Source: Planctomycetota bacterium (GTDB lineage Bacteria > Planctomycetota > UBA1135 > GCA-002686595). From it: a DNA stretch of 64,000 nt. Shown here in pieces: positions 8,545 to 17,946 of this stretch. The position numbers were made by a program, and so were the translations under genes. The stretch covers positions 1 through 64,000 of the forward strand of contig JAJDEU010000038.1 of assembly GCA_029259635.1 (NCBI GenBank). The letters run 5' to 3'. The notes below the pieces were generated by a model. It was not told where the DNA came from. It did not search any database and saw only the letters and a program-made list of their open reading frames with translations. The first letter of the stretch is position 1; every line of letters begins with the position of its first letter.

Positions 8545-10074
8545 ATGGTTCAACTCGGCTTTGTCATCGACCACTCGCGCTGCATCGGCTGCCACGCCTG
8601 CACCGTCGCCTGCAAGTCGGAGAACGACGTCCCGCTCGGGGATTTTCGCACCTGGGTCAAGTACACCGAAGCCGGTGAGTTTCCCGACGTGCGTCGGTCG
8701 TTCACGGTCCTGCGCTGTAACCAATGCACGGACGCGCCGTGCATGACGATCTGCCCGACGAGCGCGCTTCACAAGCGCCCGGACGGAATCGTCGATGTCG
8801 AAAAGGACGCGTGCATTGGCTGCAAGAGCTGCATGCAAGCGTGCCCCTACGATGCGCTCTACCTCGACACGCGGTCGGGCACCGCGAACAAGTGTCACTT
8901 CTGCGCACATCGAACCGAGCGCGGACTTGCTCCGGCTTGCACGGTCGTCTGCCCGACGGAAGCGCTGATCCCCGGCGACTTTGACGATCCGGACTCCGTC
9001 GTCTCGAAGATGAAGGCGACTGGGAAGCTCTCGGCGCGCAAGACCGAGCTCGGCACCAAGCCGAACGTCTGGTATCGCGAAGTCTCGGCGCAGGGCATCG
9101 ATCCGCTCACGACTAACGGAGCCGGTGGCTACCTATGGGCGAACCAGAAACCCGGCGATTCGCAGGATGCGGAGCGCTATCTCGCGCAAGCCGAGGAGAA
9201 GGCCGCCGCACGCACGGTCTACAACGTCGACCACAAACCGATGTGGGGGCCGAAGGTGAGCGCTTACCTGTTCACCAAATCGATTTCGGCGGGCGTCTTC
9301 CTGGCTGGCGCCGCGATCACGATCAAAGACGGTTACAAATTCGACGGGATCTCGAGCTGGCTCGTTCCCGTACTCGGAATCCTGTTCCTCCTGATCACCA
9401 CGGGCCTGCTGGTCGGCGACCTCAAACGACCCGATCGATTCCTGCTCATCCTCAAGCGCCCGAATTGGAAGTCCTGGGTCGCCAAGGGCGCGATCGTTCT
9501 CACCGCATATGGCGCGCTGCTCGCCGCGTGGTTGGGCTTGGCCGTCTTTGGCCTCGAGGTCGACAAATCGATCCGCATAGCGCTGATCGGAGCCACCGGA
9601 ATCACGGCCGCGTTGACCGCCTGCTACACCGCTTGGCTCTTCGGCCAAGCGACCGGCCGCGTGCTTTGGCTAAAGCGCGGATTCGCCCTGCACTTGATCG
9701 TTCAGGCATTCGTTGCGGGCAGCGCGAGCCTGCTGCTCTTCGGAAGTTTCCTCGACCTCGACGTCCTCAACATCGCGAGCACCCTCCAGGTTTCCCTGAT
9801 CGCACATCTCGTACTGATTCTCCTCGAGAAGCACATGGCGCCGAAAGGACGCGAAGAGGAATACCACCGCGTCACTTCGCTGATCACCAAAGGGCCGTTC
9901 GCGAAGCGTCACAGGTGGTTGGGACTCGGTGTCGGCGTCGTTCTGGCATTCATTCTCTCGACCTCATTCGGCTCGCCCCCCTCCCTCGTCGCAGCCGCAC
10001 TCTGCGCCTTGATCGGCCTCTACACCGAAGAGGACATCTTGGTGCGCGCCGGCCAAGCCTTGCCGATTAGTTGA
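8545..10074 (+). CDS. Fused FeS electron-transfer subunit and NrfD-type membrane anchor
   Basis: A 509-residue fusion. Residues about 1-160 are a DmsB/PsrB-like ferredoxin module with four cysteine clusters (CIGCHACTVACK at 13-24, CNQCTDAPCMTICPT, CIGCKSCMQACP, and CHFC...CTVVCP), enough for four [4Fe-4S] centres. From about residue 230 a NrfD/PsrC-type anchor with about eight membrane helices follows (SISAGVFLAGAA, GDLKRPDRF), which exchanges electrons with the quinone pool. In most complexes of this class these are two proteins. The catalytic subunit is encoded 54 bases downstream. No Tat or Sec signal precedes the FeS domain, so it should face the cytoplasm. Confidence 0.85.
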   Translation: MVQLGFVIDHSRCIGCHACTVACKSENDVPLGDFRTWVKYTEAGEFPDVRRSFTVLRCNQCTDAPCMTICPTSALHKRPDGIVDVEKDACIGCKSCMQACPYDALYLDTRSGTANKCHFCAHRTERGLAPACTVVCPTEALIPGDFDDPDSVVSKMKATGKLSARKTELGTKPNVWYREVSAQGIDPLTTNGAGGYLWANQKPGDSQDAERYLAQAEEKAAARTVYNVDHKPMWGPKVSAYLFTKSISAGVFLAGAAITIKDGYKFDGISSWLVPVLGILFLLITTGLLVGDLKRPDRFLLILKRPNWKSWVAKGAIVLTAYGALLAAWLGLAVFGLEVDKSIRIALIGATGITAALTACYTAWLFGQATGRVLWLKRGFALHLIVQAFVAGSASLLLFGSFLDLDVLNIASTLQVSLIAHLVLILLEKHMAPKGREEEYHRVTSLITKGPFAKRHRWLGLGVGVVLAFILSTSFGSPPSLVAAALCALIGLYTEEDILVRAGQALPIS

Positions 10075-10128
10075 GCGCCACTCGCTCCCCAGCACACCCG
10101 TCTGAAGTTTGAAAGCGAAGCTCTCCGC

Positions 10129-12852
10129 ATGAGTGACACCAAGCCTCTCCTTCCCCCGCGCAAGTCCCCCTGGGAACTCGAAGTCGGGCCACCGCCGGAT
10201 CAGTGGGATGACTGGATCGAGTATGACGGCCATGCCTGGCCCGAGCGCGTGGAGAAACACTACCGCGTCATCCCGACGATCTGCTTCAACTGCGAATCGG
10301 CTTGTGGCTTGCTCGCCTTCGTCGACAAAGAGACGAGCCAGATCCACAAGTTCGAGGGCAACCCAGTTCACCCCGGGAGCCGCGGTCGGACCTGTGCGAA
10401 GGGACCGGCGACGATCAATCAGGTACAGGATCCGGATCGCATTCTCACGCCGATGAAGCGCGTGGGAAAGCGCGGCACGAGTCAGTTTGTGCCGGCGACG
10501 TGGGAGGAAGCACTGAAGGACATCGGCGGGCGCTTGCGCAAAGCGATCGACGAAGATCGACACAACGAGATCATGTATCACGTTGGGCGACCCGGCGACG
10601 ATCACTTCGTCGCGCGCATGTTGACCGCTTGGGGTGTCGATGGGCACAACAGTCACACGAATGTGTGCAGTGCGGGAGCGCGGACCGGCTTTGCGCTCTG
10701 GTGCGGATGGGACCGCCCTTCGCCCGACTATTCGCAGGCCAAGTTTGCGCTTCTGATCTCCGCGCACCTCGAGACCGGGCACTACTTCAATCCGCACGCG
10801 CAACGCATCATCGAAGCGCGCGAGCGCGGCATGAAGGTCGCGGTGCTCGACACGCGGCTCTCGAACACTTCGACGCACGCCGACCATTGGCTCTCGCCGT
10901 GGCCGGGCAGTGAAGCGGCGCTCTTACTCGGAATCGCGCACAACCTGCTGACGACGAATCGAATCGATCGCGAGTTCGTCGAGCGCTGGACGAACTGGGA
11001 AGAGTATTTGGAAGCGCGCGACGAAGGCGGACCCAAAACCTTCGAGCGCTTCCTCGAGCATCTCGCCGAACAATACGCCGAGTTCACGCCCGAGTACGTG
11101 GCGGAAGAGTGCCAGATCGCGCCGGAGTTCGTCGGCATTCTCGCGGACGAGATCGCGGCGGCCGGCAGTCAGTTCACTTCGCATGTCTGGCGCAGCGCGG
11201 CGAGCGGAAACTACGGCGGCTGGCAGGTCGCGCGCTCGCTGATGTTCCTGCACGTCTTGACGGGAAGTTTCGGAACGCCCGGCGGACTCAATCCGAACGC
11301 GTGGGACAAATTCGTTCCGAAGCCGACGGAGAACCCGCCGCACATCTCGCGCTGGAACACGATGATCTGGCCGAAGCAGTTTCCGCTCGCTCACTATGAG
11401 ATGAGCTTTTTGCTGCCGCACCTGCAACGCGATCAACTGAAGAAGATCGACGTGTACTTCACGCGCGTCTACAACCCGGTCTGGACGAATCCCGACGGGT
11501 GCAGCTGGATCGAGATGCTCGAGGATGAGACGCGCGTTGGGTGTCACGTCGCTCTTACGCCGACTTGGTCGGAGACGGCGCAGTGGGCGGATTGGGTGTT
11601 GCCGATGGGGCTCGGTCCGGAGCGGCACGACATCATGAGTCAGGAGACTCACGCCGGAACGTGGATCGGATTTCGGCAGCCGGTTGGACGCGAGTTTGCG
11701 CGGTTGAACGGCGAAGAGGCGGAGACGCTCGGCACGAATCCCGGCCAGGTCTGGGAGGAAGCGGAGTTTTGGATCGCGCTCACTCATGAGATGGATCCCG
11801 ACGGTTCGCGCGGGATCGCCAAGTGGTTCGAGTCGAAGGAGAAGCCCGGCGAGAAGGTCTCGATCGACGAGTACTACGCCGACATCTTCGATAACTCGGT
11901 GCCGGGACTGCCGGAAGCGGCGGCGAAAGAGAACATCAAACCGCTCGAGTACATGCGTCGGTATGGAGCGTTTGACGTTCCGTATGCGGGGCAAGAGCGT
12001 TATGAGAAAGACGACGCGGAGGGAGTCGAGCTCGGCAACGCCGATCGCAAGGCGGGCTTCAATACGCCGTCGAAGAAGCTCGAGGTCTATTCGAAGACGA
12101 TGACCGACTGGGGCTTTGACGAGTGGTCAGTGCCGGCGTACATCCGCTCGCACATTCACTGGCGCAAGCTCGATCAGGCGAAGGGCGAGCGCTGTTTATT
12201 GCCGACCTTCAGGCTCCCGACTCTGATTCACACGCGCTCTGGCAACGCCAAGTGGTTGCAGGAGATCTCGCATACCAATCCGCTCTGGGTGCATCCGTCG
12301 GATGCGGAAAAGCTCGGCTTGGAGAACGGTGGATTGGTTCGCGTCGAGACGCGCATTGGATATTTCATTCCGCGCGTCTGGGTAACGGAGGGAATTCATC
12401 CCGGCATCGTCGCTTGCTCGCACCACGTCGGTCGTTGGAGATTGAATCCGCAGAGTCCCGGTGATCGGCAGTCCGCCGCGCCGGTGCAGCTCTTCCGCAA
12501 AGGCGATCACTTTCTCTTCCGTCGCAATCAGGGCGTCGGTCCGTTCAAGAGTTCGGACGAGGACACAGAGAAGATCTGGTGGAACGAAGCTGGCGTGAAT
12601 CAGAACATGACCTTCCCGGTGCAGCCGGATCCGGTCAGCGGAATGCACTGTTGGCATCAGCTCGTCACGATCAAGCCCGCCGCCGATAGCGAGAAGTACG
12701 GCGACATCATGGTCGATACCAGTAAAGCCACCATGGTCTACGAGGAGTGGCTCAAACAAACCAAGCCCGCCCCCGGCCCGGGCGGATTGCGAAGACCGCT
12801 GTGGCTGAACCGCCCGCTGCACCCGACGGCGGACGCGTACAAGATGAGCTAG
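10129..12852 (+). CDS. Molybdopterin oxidoreductase catalytic subunit (DMSO reductase family)
   Basis: A 907-residue molybdenum/tungsten-bis-PGD enzyme. The N-terminal [4Fe-4S] motif is C52-x2-C55-x3-C59-x29-C89. The likely metal ligand is Cys180 in HTNVCSAGAR, as in polysulfide, thiosulfate and sulfite-type enzymes. The C-terminal dinucleotide-binding domain follows from about 700 (SHTNPLWVHPSDAEKLGLEN). There is no twin-arginine signal, so it is predicted to be cytoplasmic like SoeA sulfite dehydrogenase rather than periplasmic like PsrA or TtrA. With the FeS-NrfD fusion in front it makes a two-gene quinone-linked complex. The substrate is unknown; sulfur compounds are plausible. Confidence 0.85.
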   Translation: MSDTKPLLPPRKSPWELEVGPPPDQWDDWIEYDGHAWPERVEKHYRVIPTICFNCESACGLLAFVDKETSQIHKFEGNPVHPGSRGRTCAKGPATINQVQDPDRILTPMKRVGKRGTSQFVPATWEEALKDIGGRLRKAIDEDRHNEIMYHVGRPGDDHFVARMLTAWGVDGHNSHTNVCSAGARTGFALWCGWDRPSPDYSQAKFALLISAHLETGHYFNPHAQRIIEARERGMKVAVLDTRLSNTSTHADHWLSPWPGSEAALLLGIAHNLLTTNRIDREFVERWTNWEEYLEARDEGGPKTFERFLEHLAEQYAEFTPEYVAEECQIAPEFVGILADEIAAAGSQFTSHVWRSAASGNYGGWQVARSLMFLHVLTGSFGTPGGLNPNAWDKFVPKPTENPPHISRWNTMIWPKQFPLAHYEMSFLLPHLQRDQLKKIDVYFTRVYNPVWTNPDGCSWIEMLEDETRVGCHVALTPTWSETAQWADWVLPMGLGPERHDIMSQETHAGTWIGFRQPVGREFARLNGEEAETLGTNPGQVWEEAEFWIALTHEMDPDGSRGIAKWFESKEKPGEKVSIDEYYADIFDNSVPGLPEAAAKENIKPLEYMRRYGAFDVPYAGQERYEKDDAEGVELGNADRKAGFNTPSKKLEVYSKTMTDWGFDEWSVPAYIRSHIHWRKLDQAKGERCLLPTFRLPTLIHTRSGNAKWLQEISHTNPLWVHPSDAEKLGLENGGLVRVETRIGYFIPRVWVTEGIHPGIVACSHHVGRWRLNPQSPGDRQSAAPVQLFRKGDHFLFRRNQGVGPFKSSDEDTEKIWWNEAGVNQNMTFPVQPDPVSGMHCWHQLVTIKPAADSEKYGDIMVDTSKATMVYEEWLKQTKPAPGPGGLRRPLWLNRPLHPTADAYKMS

Positions 12853-12956
12853 CGCGCTGAGCGCAGTTCGCGACTCACTTATTCGAACGGGCACTGAATA
12901 CCCGACCGGCACCTCGGTAAGATGCCGCCGTCTCCACTTCCAACCCCGCAAGAATC

Positions 12957-13601
12957 ATGATCCGCACGCACTCACCGCGCCCTCATCGCCGCGGCGCCGT
13001 CAACGCCCTCGTCCTCGTCCTCGGCATCTTTCTCCTACTCGGCCTCGCCCTCGGCGGCTGCGCGGTGTCGAAGTACAACGGAATTGTCGCACAGGAGCCC
13101 GCGGTTGAAGCCTCGTGGACCGAGCTCCAAAGCCAGTACCAGCGCCGTAGCGAGCTCGTCCCCCAGCTCGTTGCCACCGTCAAAGGCGCCGCGGACTTCG
13201 AGAAGTCCACGATCACCGAAGTCACGGCAGCGCGTGCTTCCGTCGGCAAAATGCAGTTCACGGGTTCGCCCGAGAATCAAGCCGATCTCGACGCCTATGT
13301 TGCGGCGCAATCCAAACTAAGCGGATCGCTCTCGAAACTCCTGCTCGTCGCCGAGAACTATCCCAATTTGACCGCTACCGCTGGCTTCCGCGATCTCCAG
13401 GTCCAAATCGAAGGCACCGAGAATCGCATTGCTGTGGCGCGCGGTCGCTATATCGAGTCGGTCAAAAAGTTCAACACGATGATCGTCGTCTTCCCGAGCA
13501 ACATCATCGCCGGAATGCTCGGCAAAGAGAAAAAGCCGCAGCTCACCACGCCAGCCGGTTCCAACGAAGTCCCAGCCATCGACTTCGGCGGAGCCAAGTA
13601 A
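12957..13601 (+). CDS. lemA: LemA family protein
   Basis: A 214-residue LemA-type protein: short basic N-terminus, one membrane segment or lipoprotein-like signal (residues 15-35, ending in LGGC), then the helical LemA core with YNGIVAQEPAVEASW and the conserved LTATAGFRDLQVQIEGTEN. LemA proteins are membrane-anchored four-helix proteins of unclear function, often encoded beside TPM-domain proteins, as here: two follow at 7 and -1 bases. The three probably form one envelope operon. Confidence 0.9.
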   Translation: MIRTHSPRPHRRGAVNALVLVLGIFLLLGLALGGCAVSKYNGIVAQEPAVEASWTELQSQYQRRSELVPQLVATVKGAADFEKSTITEVTAARASVGKMQFTGSPENQADLDAYVAAQSKLSGSLSKLLLVAENYPNLTATAGFRDLQVQIEGTENRIAVARGRYIESVKKFNTMIVVFPSNIIAGMLGKEKKPQLTTPAGSNEVPAIDFGGAK

Positions 13602-13607
13602 GCCGCG

Positions 13608-14393
13608 ATGCTCTCGACCTTACTGCTCGCTCTCGCCTCCAACGCCCCGCCGCTCACGGTTGAGCCCGCGCCCCTCCCCCCGCTCGCACTCACTGCGGTC
13701 GAGCTGGACGTGCCCACCAACCGCGGCTGGGTTACGGACGAGGCCAACCTTCTGTCCTCCGACGAAGCGCAACGCCTGAACGCGCTGATGGAATCCTATC
13801 GGGCGGGCAGCGGCCACGAGATCGCCCTGCTCACCATCCCCAGCTTGGAGAACGACGCGATCGAGAGCTTTGCCTTGCGCGTCGCCGAGACCTGGGGAAT
13901 TGGCGGAGCGGAGAAAGATCATGGCGCTCTCTTGGTCGTCTCCCGCGATGATCGCCGCATGCGCATCGAGGTCGGCTACGGTCTCGAGGGCAACCTGCCC
14001 GACGCCATTTGCGGCCGCATCATTAGCGACGTGATGGCACCCCACTTTCGCAAAGGCGACTGGTACGGCGGCATCGATGCCGGCGTTCGCGCGATTCACG
14101 CAGCGGCCGGTGGCGACTACGGTCCGATCAAGAGCACCTCGCGCGGCAGGCGCCGTTCGAGCGGCGGCTTCGCCATCGTTCCGATTTTGATCATCTTGCT
14201 CGTCTTCGGAGGCCGCGGTCGAGGTCGCGGGGTTGGCGGCGGATGGGTGTTGCCCATGCTCCTGATGAACTCCATGGGCAGCCGAGGCGGCGGGTTCGGC
14301 GGTGGAAGTTTCGGCGGCGGTGGCGGCGGAGGCTTTGGCGGCTTCAGCGGCGGCGGTGGATTCGGTGGCGGCGGCGCGTCGGGAGGTTGGTAA
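13608..14393 (+). CDS. TPM-domain (YgcG-like) exported protein with Gly-rich tail
   Basis: A 261-residue protein with a weak signal at the N-terminus, a TPM domain (residues about 38-170, with GWVTDEANLLSSDEAQRLN and RMRIEVGYGLEG), one membrane helix (AIVPILIILLVFGG), and a C-terminal tail of almost only Gly, Phe and Ser. This is the standard YgcG/TPM layout. TPM domains have been called phosphatases and are linked to photosystem repair in plants; the bacterial role is unknown. It lies 7 bases after lemA and its stop overlaps the next start. Confidence 0.88.
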   Translation: MLSTLLLALASNAPPLTVEPAPLPPLALTAVELDVPTNRGWVTDEANLLSSDEAQRLNALMESYRAGSGHEIALLTIPSLENDAIESFALRVAETWGIGGAEKDHGALLVVSRDDRRMRIEVGYGLEGNLPDAICGRIISDVMAPHFRKGDWYGGIDAGVRAIHAAAGGDYGPIKSTSRGRRRSSGGFAIVPILIILLVFGGRGRGRGVGGGWVLPMLLMNSMGSRGGGFGGGSFGGGGGGGFGGFSGGGGFGGGGASGGW

Positions 14394-15190
14394 TGCTCGC
14401 ACTCTTATTTATGAACGCGGCGGAACAAGACTGGTCAGCCACTGGCGCGCAAGCGACCACGGACTGGCTCGGTCACCTCAGCCTCGCAAGCGCATCCCTG
14501 ATGGGCCTGCTCTTCATCTTCGCCGTTCTGCGCGCACTCTCGCGCCAGAGCCGCTACCGAGCCGTCGAAGCTCTCGGGAAAGATGACCTCGAAGCCGTCC
14601 ACGAAGCGATTCGAGCGGCAGAAGCCCGAACCGTCGGCGAGATTCTGCCCGTAGTTGTCGAGCGCTCCGACCCCCACCCCGGTGCTCCTTGGATCGCGGC
14701 GCTCGTCACGCTGCTCACCGGCTCGGTTCTGCTCGCGGCCTACCTGCCGTGGAATACGCCCGGCTGGCTTATGGCCTCCCAACTCGCCCTCGGCGCGATC
14801 GGATTCCTGAGCGCGAAAACCCTACCCGACTTCCTGCGCTTCTTCATCTCCGAAGACCGCGCTTCCAAGGTCGCCGCTGAACAAGCCTTCCAGGAGTTCT
14901 ACGCGAACGATCTGCACAAGACCGAGGCCGCGACCGGCGTCTTGCTCTTCGTCAGCCTGCTCGAACACCGCGTTATCGTCATGGGCGACTCCGGTATCAA
15001 CGAGCAGGTCGAGCCCACCGATTGGGAGCACACCGACCGCGCCATCCTCGACGGAATTCGCGGCGGCTCGCTGCGCACCGGCCTCGTCAATGGAATCCGA
15101 GTCGCTGCCGACCTCCTCGAGACGCACTTCCCCTGGAAAGACGGCGACCGCAACGAGATCCCCGACCGCGTGATCGTGCGGCGCGAGTAG
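14393..15190 (+). CDS. Second TPM-domain membrane protein
   Basis: About 265 residues from the ATG at 14393, which shares one base with the previous stop (TAATG). It has three hydrophobic segments in the N-terminal half and a C-terminal TPM-like domain (KTEAATGVLLFVSLLEHRVI, then GDSGINEQV and RAILDGIRGGSL). Pairs of TPM proteins behind LemA are common in bacteria. This one lacks the Gly-rich tail of its neighbour. No catalytic role is claimed. Confidence 0.85.
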   Translation: MLALLFMNAAEQDWSATGAQATTDWLGHLSLASASLMGLLFIFAVLRALSRQSRYRAVEALGKDDLEAVHEAIRAAEARTVGEILPVVVERSDPHPGAPWIAALVTLLTGSVLLAAYLPWNTPGWLMASQLALGAIGFLSAKTLPDFLRFFISEDRASKVAAEQAFQEFYANDLHKTEAATGVLLFVSLLEHRVIVMGDSGINEQVEPTDWEHTDRAILDGIRGGSLRTGLVNGIRVAADLLETHFPWKDGDRNEIPDRVIVRRE

Positions 15191-15280
15191 AGCTCTCGAT
15201 TTCTGGTGCCGGTTCCCACCGGCAGGAGTGCACGCAACTGTTCGTCTTTGCGAGCATTGATCGCGTTGCGCGAAAGAGCG

Positions 15281-16501
15281 ATGCTCGCGTTCGCAGTCAT
15301 GGGCGCCGGCAAAACCACGCGAACGATCCAATCTCGCTCGAACCCGACACAGCGGCGACTTCTCGCGCTGCTATTCGCCTGTGCCGCCGGAGTGCTAGCA
15401 GTATTCCTGACTCCACTCGCTCCGAGTCAAACCCTCGCTATGGAACGCGGCGTTTCGGGCGAAGATTCTCCCCGCCAATGGCGAGCTGAGGGCGACGACC
15501 CAATCGCCAAGGACGTGAGCTCCTCTCTAAATGAGCGAAAGAGCCGTCTCAGAGATCAGAGCAACCGCGAAGCTGAAAACGTCGAACAGCGAACCGCCAT
15601 CCTTCGCATGGATGACAAGGCGCAAGCTCCGACGATCCTCGCGGGGCCGGTGTTTCCTTCTTTCTGGTCTCCTGGGCGGATCAAATATTGGGCGAAGTAC
15701 CGTGAAGAGGCGTCGAGCCTATCGACGCCCGAGCTCATCGAAAATCTGCGCGATGACAACAAGCGCTACAACGCATGCACCGCGACGGCTGAACTTGCAG
15801 ATCGTATTCGCGACGAAGCGCAACGATTCACGACGAGGAACCAGCTCGAACTCGCTCTCGACTCCACCGACCGACAACAAAGATTCCTCGCTCTCGGACT
15901 CCTTCAATCGTTTTCGTTGGTGCCGGAGTCGGACGGAGTTCCCTACTACCCGCCAGACCGCATGCTCGATGTCTGCGTCGAATCCACTTGCTCTTGGAAT
16001 TCAGAACCCTCTTTTGATCGTGTCCCCCATGACATTTCCAACGAGAAGACGGTGGCATTCCTTCTGGCGTTCTTCCATCGCCTCGAACCTCGCCTCGTCG
16101 CGTTATTCGAAAGGACGCGAGTCAATTCGAGGCGCTTTCTCTGCGCCTATGTCCTCACCCTCGCAAACTCCGCTCATCACCTACCGCTTACCGCACCTGT
16201 CTTGATCCCGCATCTCGCCGACAACTACGAATCCAACGACGCCCTCATGGCCATGACAGCCCTCTATGCGGCCGGACCGATGGCCATCGCGTATTTGCCG
16301 ACGGGCAGAAACCTCGATCCGCAAATGTCGGCCTGTATCAACTTGCTCACCGCCGAACTGAGGGGAGCCGCGGCCACACCCGAAGAGCGAGAAGAACGCG
16401 ATCGGATGACCAGCCTCACCATCGAGTTCGACAATCCGCTCGGGTCGTGGAGCTTCGTCCCAAAGTCGGGCTATCTAGAGGGCTTCACAAACGGCCTCTA
16501 G
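15281..16501 (+). CDS. Membrane-anchored or exported protein of unknown function
   Basis: I do not recognise this protein. From the ATG at 15281 (after a weak aaagag) it has about 406 residues; the ATG at 15299 is an alternative, and the frame is open from 15206. An N-terminal hydrophobic segment (LLALLFACAAGVLAVFL) follows a basic stretch, so it is likely exported or anchored with the rest outside. The remainder is helical and Leu/Arg-rich, with stretches such as STPELIENLRDDN and RQQRFLALGLLQSF that are compatible with degenerate HEAT-like repeats. It follows the LemA/TPM genes by about 90 bases and precedes the pirin gene. Confidence 0.6.
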   Translation: MLAFAVMGAGKTTRTIQSRSNPTQRRLLALLFACAAGVLAVFLTPLAPSQTLAMERGVSGEDSPRQWRAEGDDPIAKDVSSSLNERKSRLRDQSNREAENVEQRTAILRMDDKAQAPTILAGPVFPSFWSPGRIKYWAKYREEASSLSTPELIENLRDDNKRYNACTATAELADRIRDEAQRFTTRNQLELALDSTDRQQRFLALGLLQSFSLVPESDGVPYYPPDRMLDVCVESTCSWNSEPSFDRVPHDISNEKTVAFLLAFFHRLEPRLVALFERTRVNSRRFLCAYVLTLANSAHHLPLTAPVLIPHLADNYESNDALMAMTALYAAGPMAIAYLPTGRNLDPQMSACINLLTAELRGAAATPEEREERDRMTSLTIEFDNPLGSWSFVPKSGYLEGFTNGL

Positions 16502-16588
16502 CTCGGTTCGCCGCGGCTGACCGAGACGGTCTCGGATTAACGAAATCAACGGGCTGAAAGTCTGCCTCTAAAGGACTAGACCACGCGA

Positions 16589-17281
16589 ATGATCACGATT
16601 CGCCGGGCGGACGATCGAGGTCGAGGGGATTACGGTTGGCTTCGTGCTCGCTATTCCTTTGCCTTCGCCAACTATCACGATCTCGAGCACATGGGCTTTC
16701 GGTCTCTGCGCGTGCTCAACGAGGATCGCATCGATGGCGGCGGTGGCTTTCCGACGCACGCACACAGGGACATGGAGATTCTGACCTATGTGATCTCCGG
16801 CGGGCTCGAGCATCGCGACTCGATGGGCAATGGGTCGCTCATCTCGGCGGGCGAGTTTCAGATGATGTCGGCGGGCAAGGGGGTTCGGCATAGCGAGATC
16901 AACACCTCCGCGAAGGAGAGCGTGCACCTCTTGCAGATTTGGATGCTGCCCGATTCGGAAGGGTCGGAGCCGAGCTATCAACAAGAACGCTTTCGCGATC
17001 GGGAGAATGCGCTGCGGCTCGTCGTGACCCGCGACGGTCGGGACGGTGCTCTACGCGTCCATCAAGACTTGGAGGTCTACTCGGTCTTGCTGCAGGCGGG
17101 GCGAGCGGTTCGTCATGAGCTGAAGCCGAATCGTCACGCCTGGATTCAAGTCGTGCGTGGACAGCTTCGCGTTAACGATCTGCGTCTCGAGGCGGGCGAC
17201 GGGGCATCGATCAGTGCGGAGAGCGCACTCGACCTTCAAGCGGAACAAGACGCGGACATGCTCTTGTTCGATATGGCTTGA
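16589..17281 (+). CDS. Pirin family protein (YhaK/quercetinase-like)
   Basis: A 230-residue bicupin. The metal-binding residues of pirins are present: two His in FPTHAHRDMEI (near 56-58) and His/Glu in GVRHSEIN (near 101-103). The short form with HRDMEILTYV matches the YhaK/YhhW branch, some members of which oxidise quercetin; the physiological substrate is normally unknown. It converges on the lipoprotein pair at 17329. Confidence 0.9.
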   Translation: MITIRRADDRGRGDYGWLRARYSFAFANYHDLEHMGFRSLRVLNEDRIDGGGGFPTHAHRDMEILTYVISGGLEHRDSMGNGSLISAGEFQMMSAGKGVRHSEINTSAKESVHLLQIWMLPDSEGSEPSYQQERFRDRENALRLVVTRDGRDGALRVHQDLEVYSVLLQAGRAVRHELKPNRHAWIQVVRGQLRVNDLRLEAGDGASISAESALDLQAEQDADMLLFDMA

Positions 17282-17328
17282 ACGCACTCCCCCGAATGTA
17301 GGAAGCCCGGTTTGGCTCCACATCGCCT

Positions 17329-17946
17329 CTACTTTCCCTCTTCAGACAGCCACCCATCTTCCTCTAGCCGGAAAACCAGGGCTTCGACCAGAACGGGAAG
17401 GCCGTTGGGCTTGCTCCACTCATCAAACCCGTACCGAGCCATCTGAACGACACCGAATGGCATAAGTGGCAACCAAATCCAGTTCGTGCATTTACAGCGA
17501 AATTCGTAGAGCGCGGGTTCGCGACCGGCGCGAGAGACCTTCGCCTGCAACACGCTCTCGCTAAACGCTCTGCCGGGGAAAAACCCCAGCGTAAGGGCCG
17601 AGAGAACTCCGTCCGTGCTCGCTCCGAGAAAACGCGTTCCGAAACTGAGATCGCAGCGCACGTCGCTCGCCTCATGATCCACGCGAACGAGTCCGGTGCG
17701 CCGGAAGGCTTCGGAATAGGGAGACAGGTCGTCAATTCTGCGGGTGTGCTCAATGGGTAGAGTCCCGTAGAAGAAATATTCTCGTCGGGGAATCTGGCCC
17801 TCATGTACGGATAGCGACAAGTTGCAGCGTTCGTTTAGCGGCAGCTCCGGAGGCAAACTCCTTGGAGCGTTGAGCTCGTAGGCAGCGCAGCCGGAGAAGA
17901 CGGTTGTGAGAAGTAGAGAAGCGAAGATCGTCTTACTAAAGCGCAT
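17329..17946 (-). CDS. Lipoprotein of unknown function, paralogue of its upstream neighbour
   Basis: About 205 residues with a lipoprotein signal (LTTVFSGC). The start at 17946 is chosen because AAGGAG at 17953-17958 lies 6 bases in front of it; the longer TTG start at 17961 would include the ribosome-binding site. The first 11 bases overlap the end of the upstream gene, so it is translationally coupled. It shares the pattern DDLSPY, then YEFRCxxT and WLPLxP, then DGWL near the C-terminus with that gene, so the two are tandem duplicates that have diverged. Function unknown; a hydrophobic stretch (LSALTLGFFPG) may contact membrane. Confidence 0.7.
   Translation of the reverse strand: MRFSKTIFASLLLTTVFSGCAAYELNAPRSLPPELPLNERCNLSLSVHEGQIPRREYFFYGTLPIEHTRRIDDLSPYSEAFRRTGLVRVDHEASDVRCDLSFGTRFLGASTDGVLSALTLGFFPGRAFSESVLQAKVSRAGREPALYEFRCKCTNWIWLPLMPFGVVQMARYGFDEWSKPNGLPVLVEALVFRLEEDGWLSEEGK

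Noticed and set aside
14150..14393. GGC-rich microsatellite
   Set aside because: It is the coding region for the Gly-rich tail of the TPM protein, a normal feature of this family.
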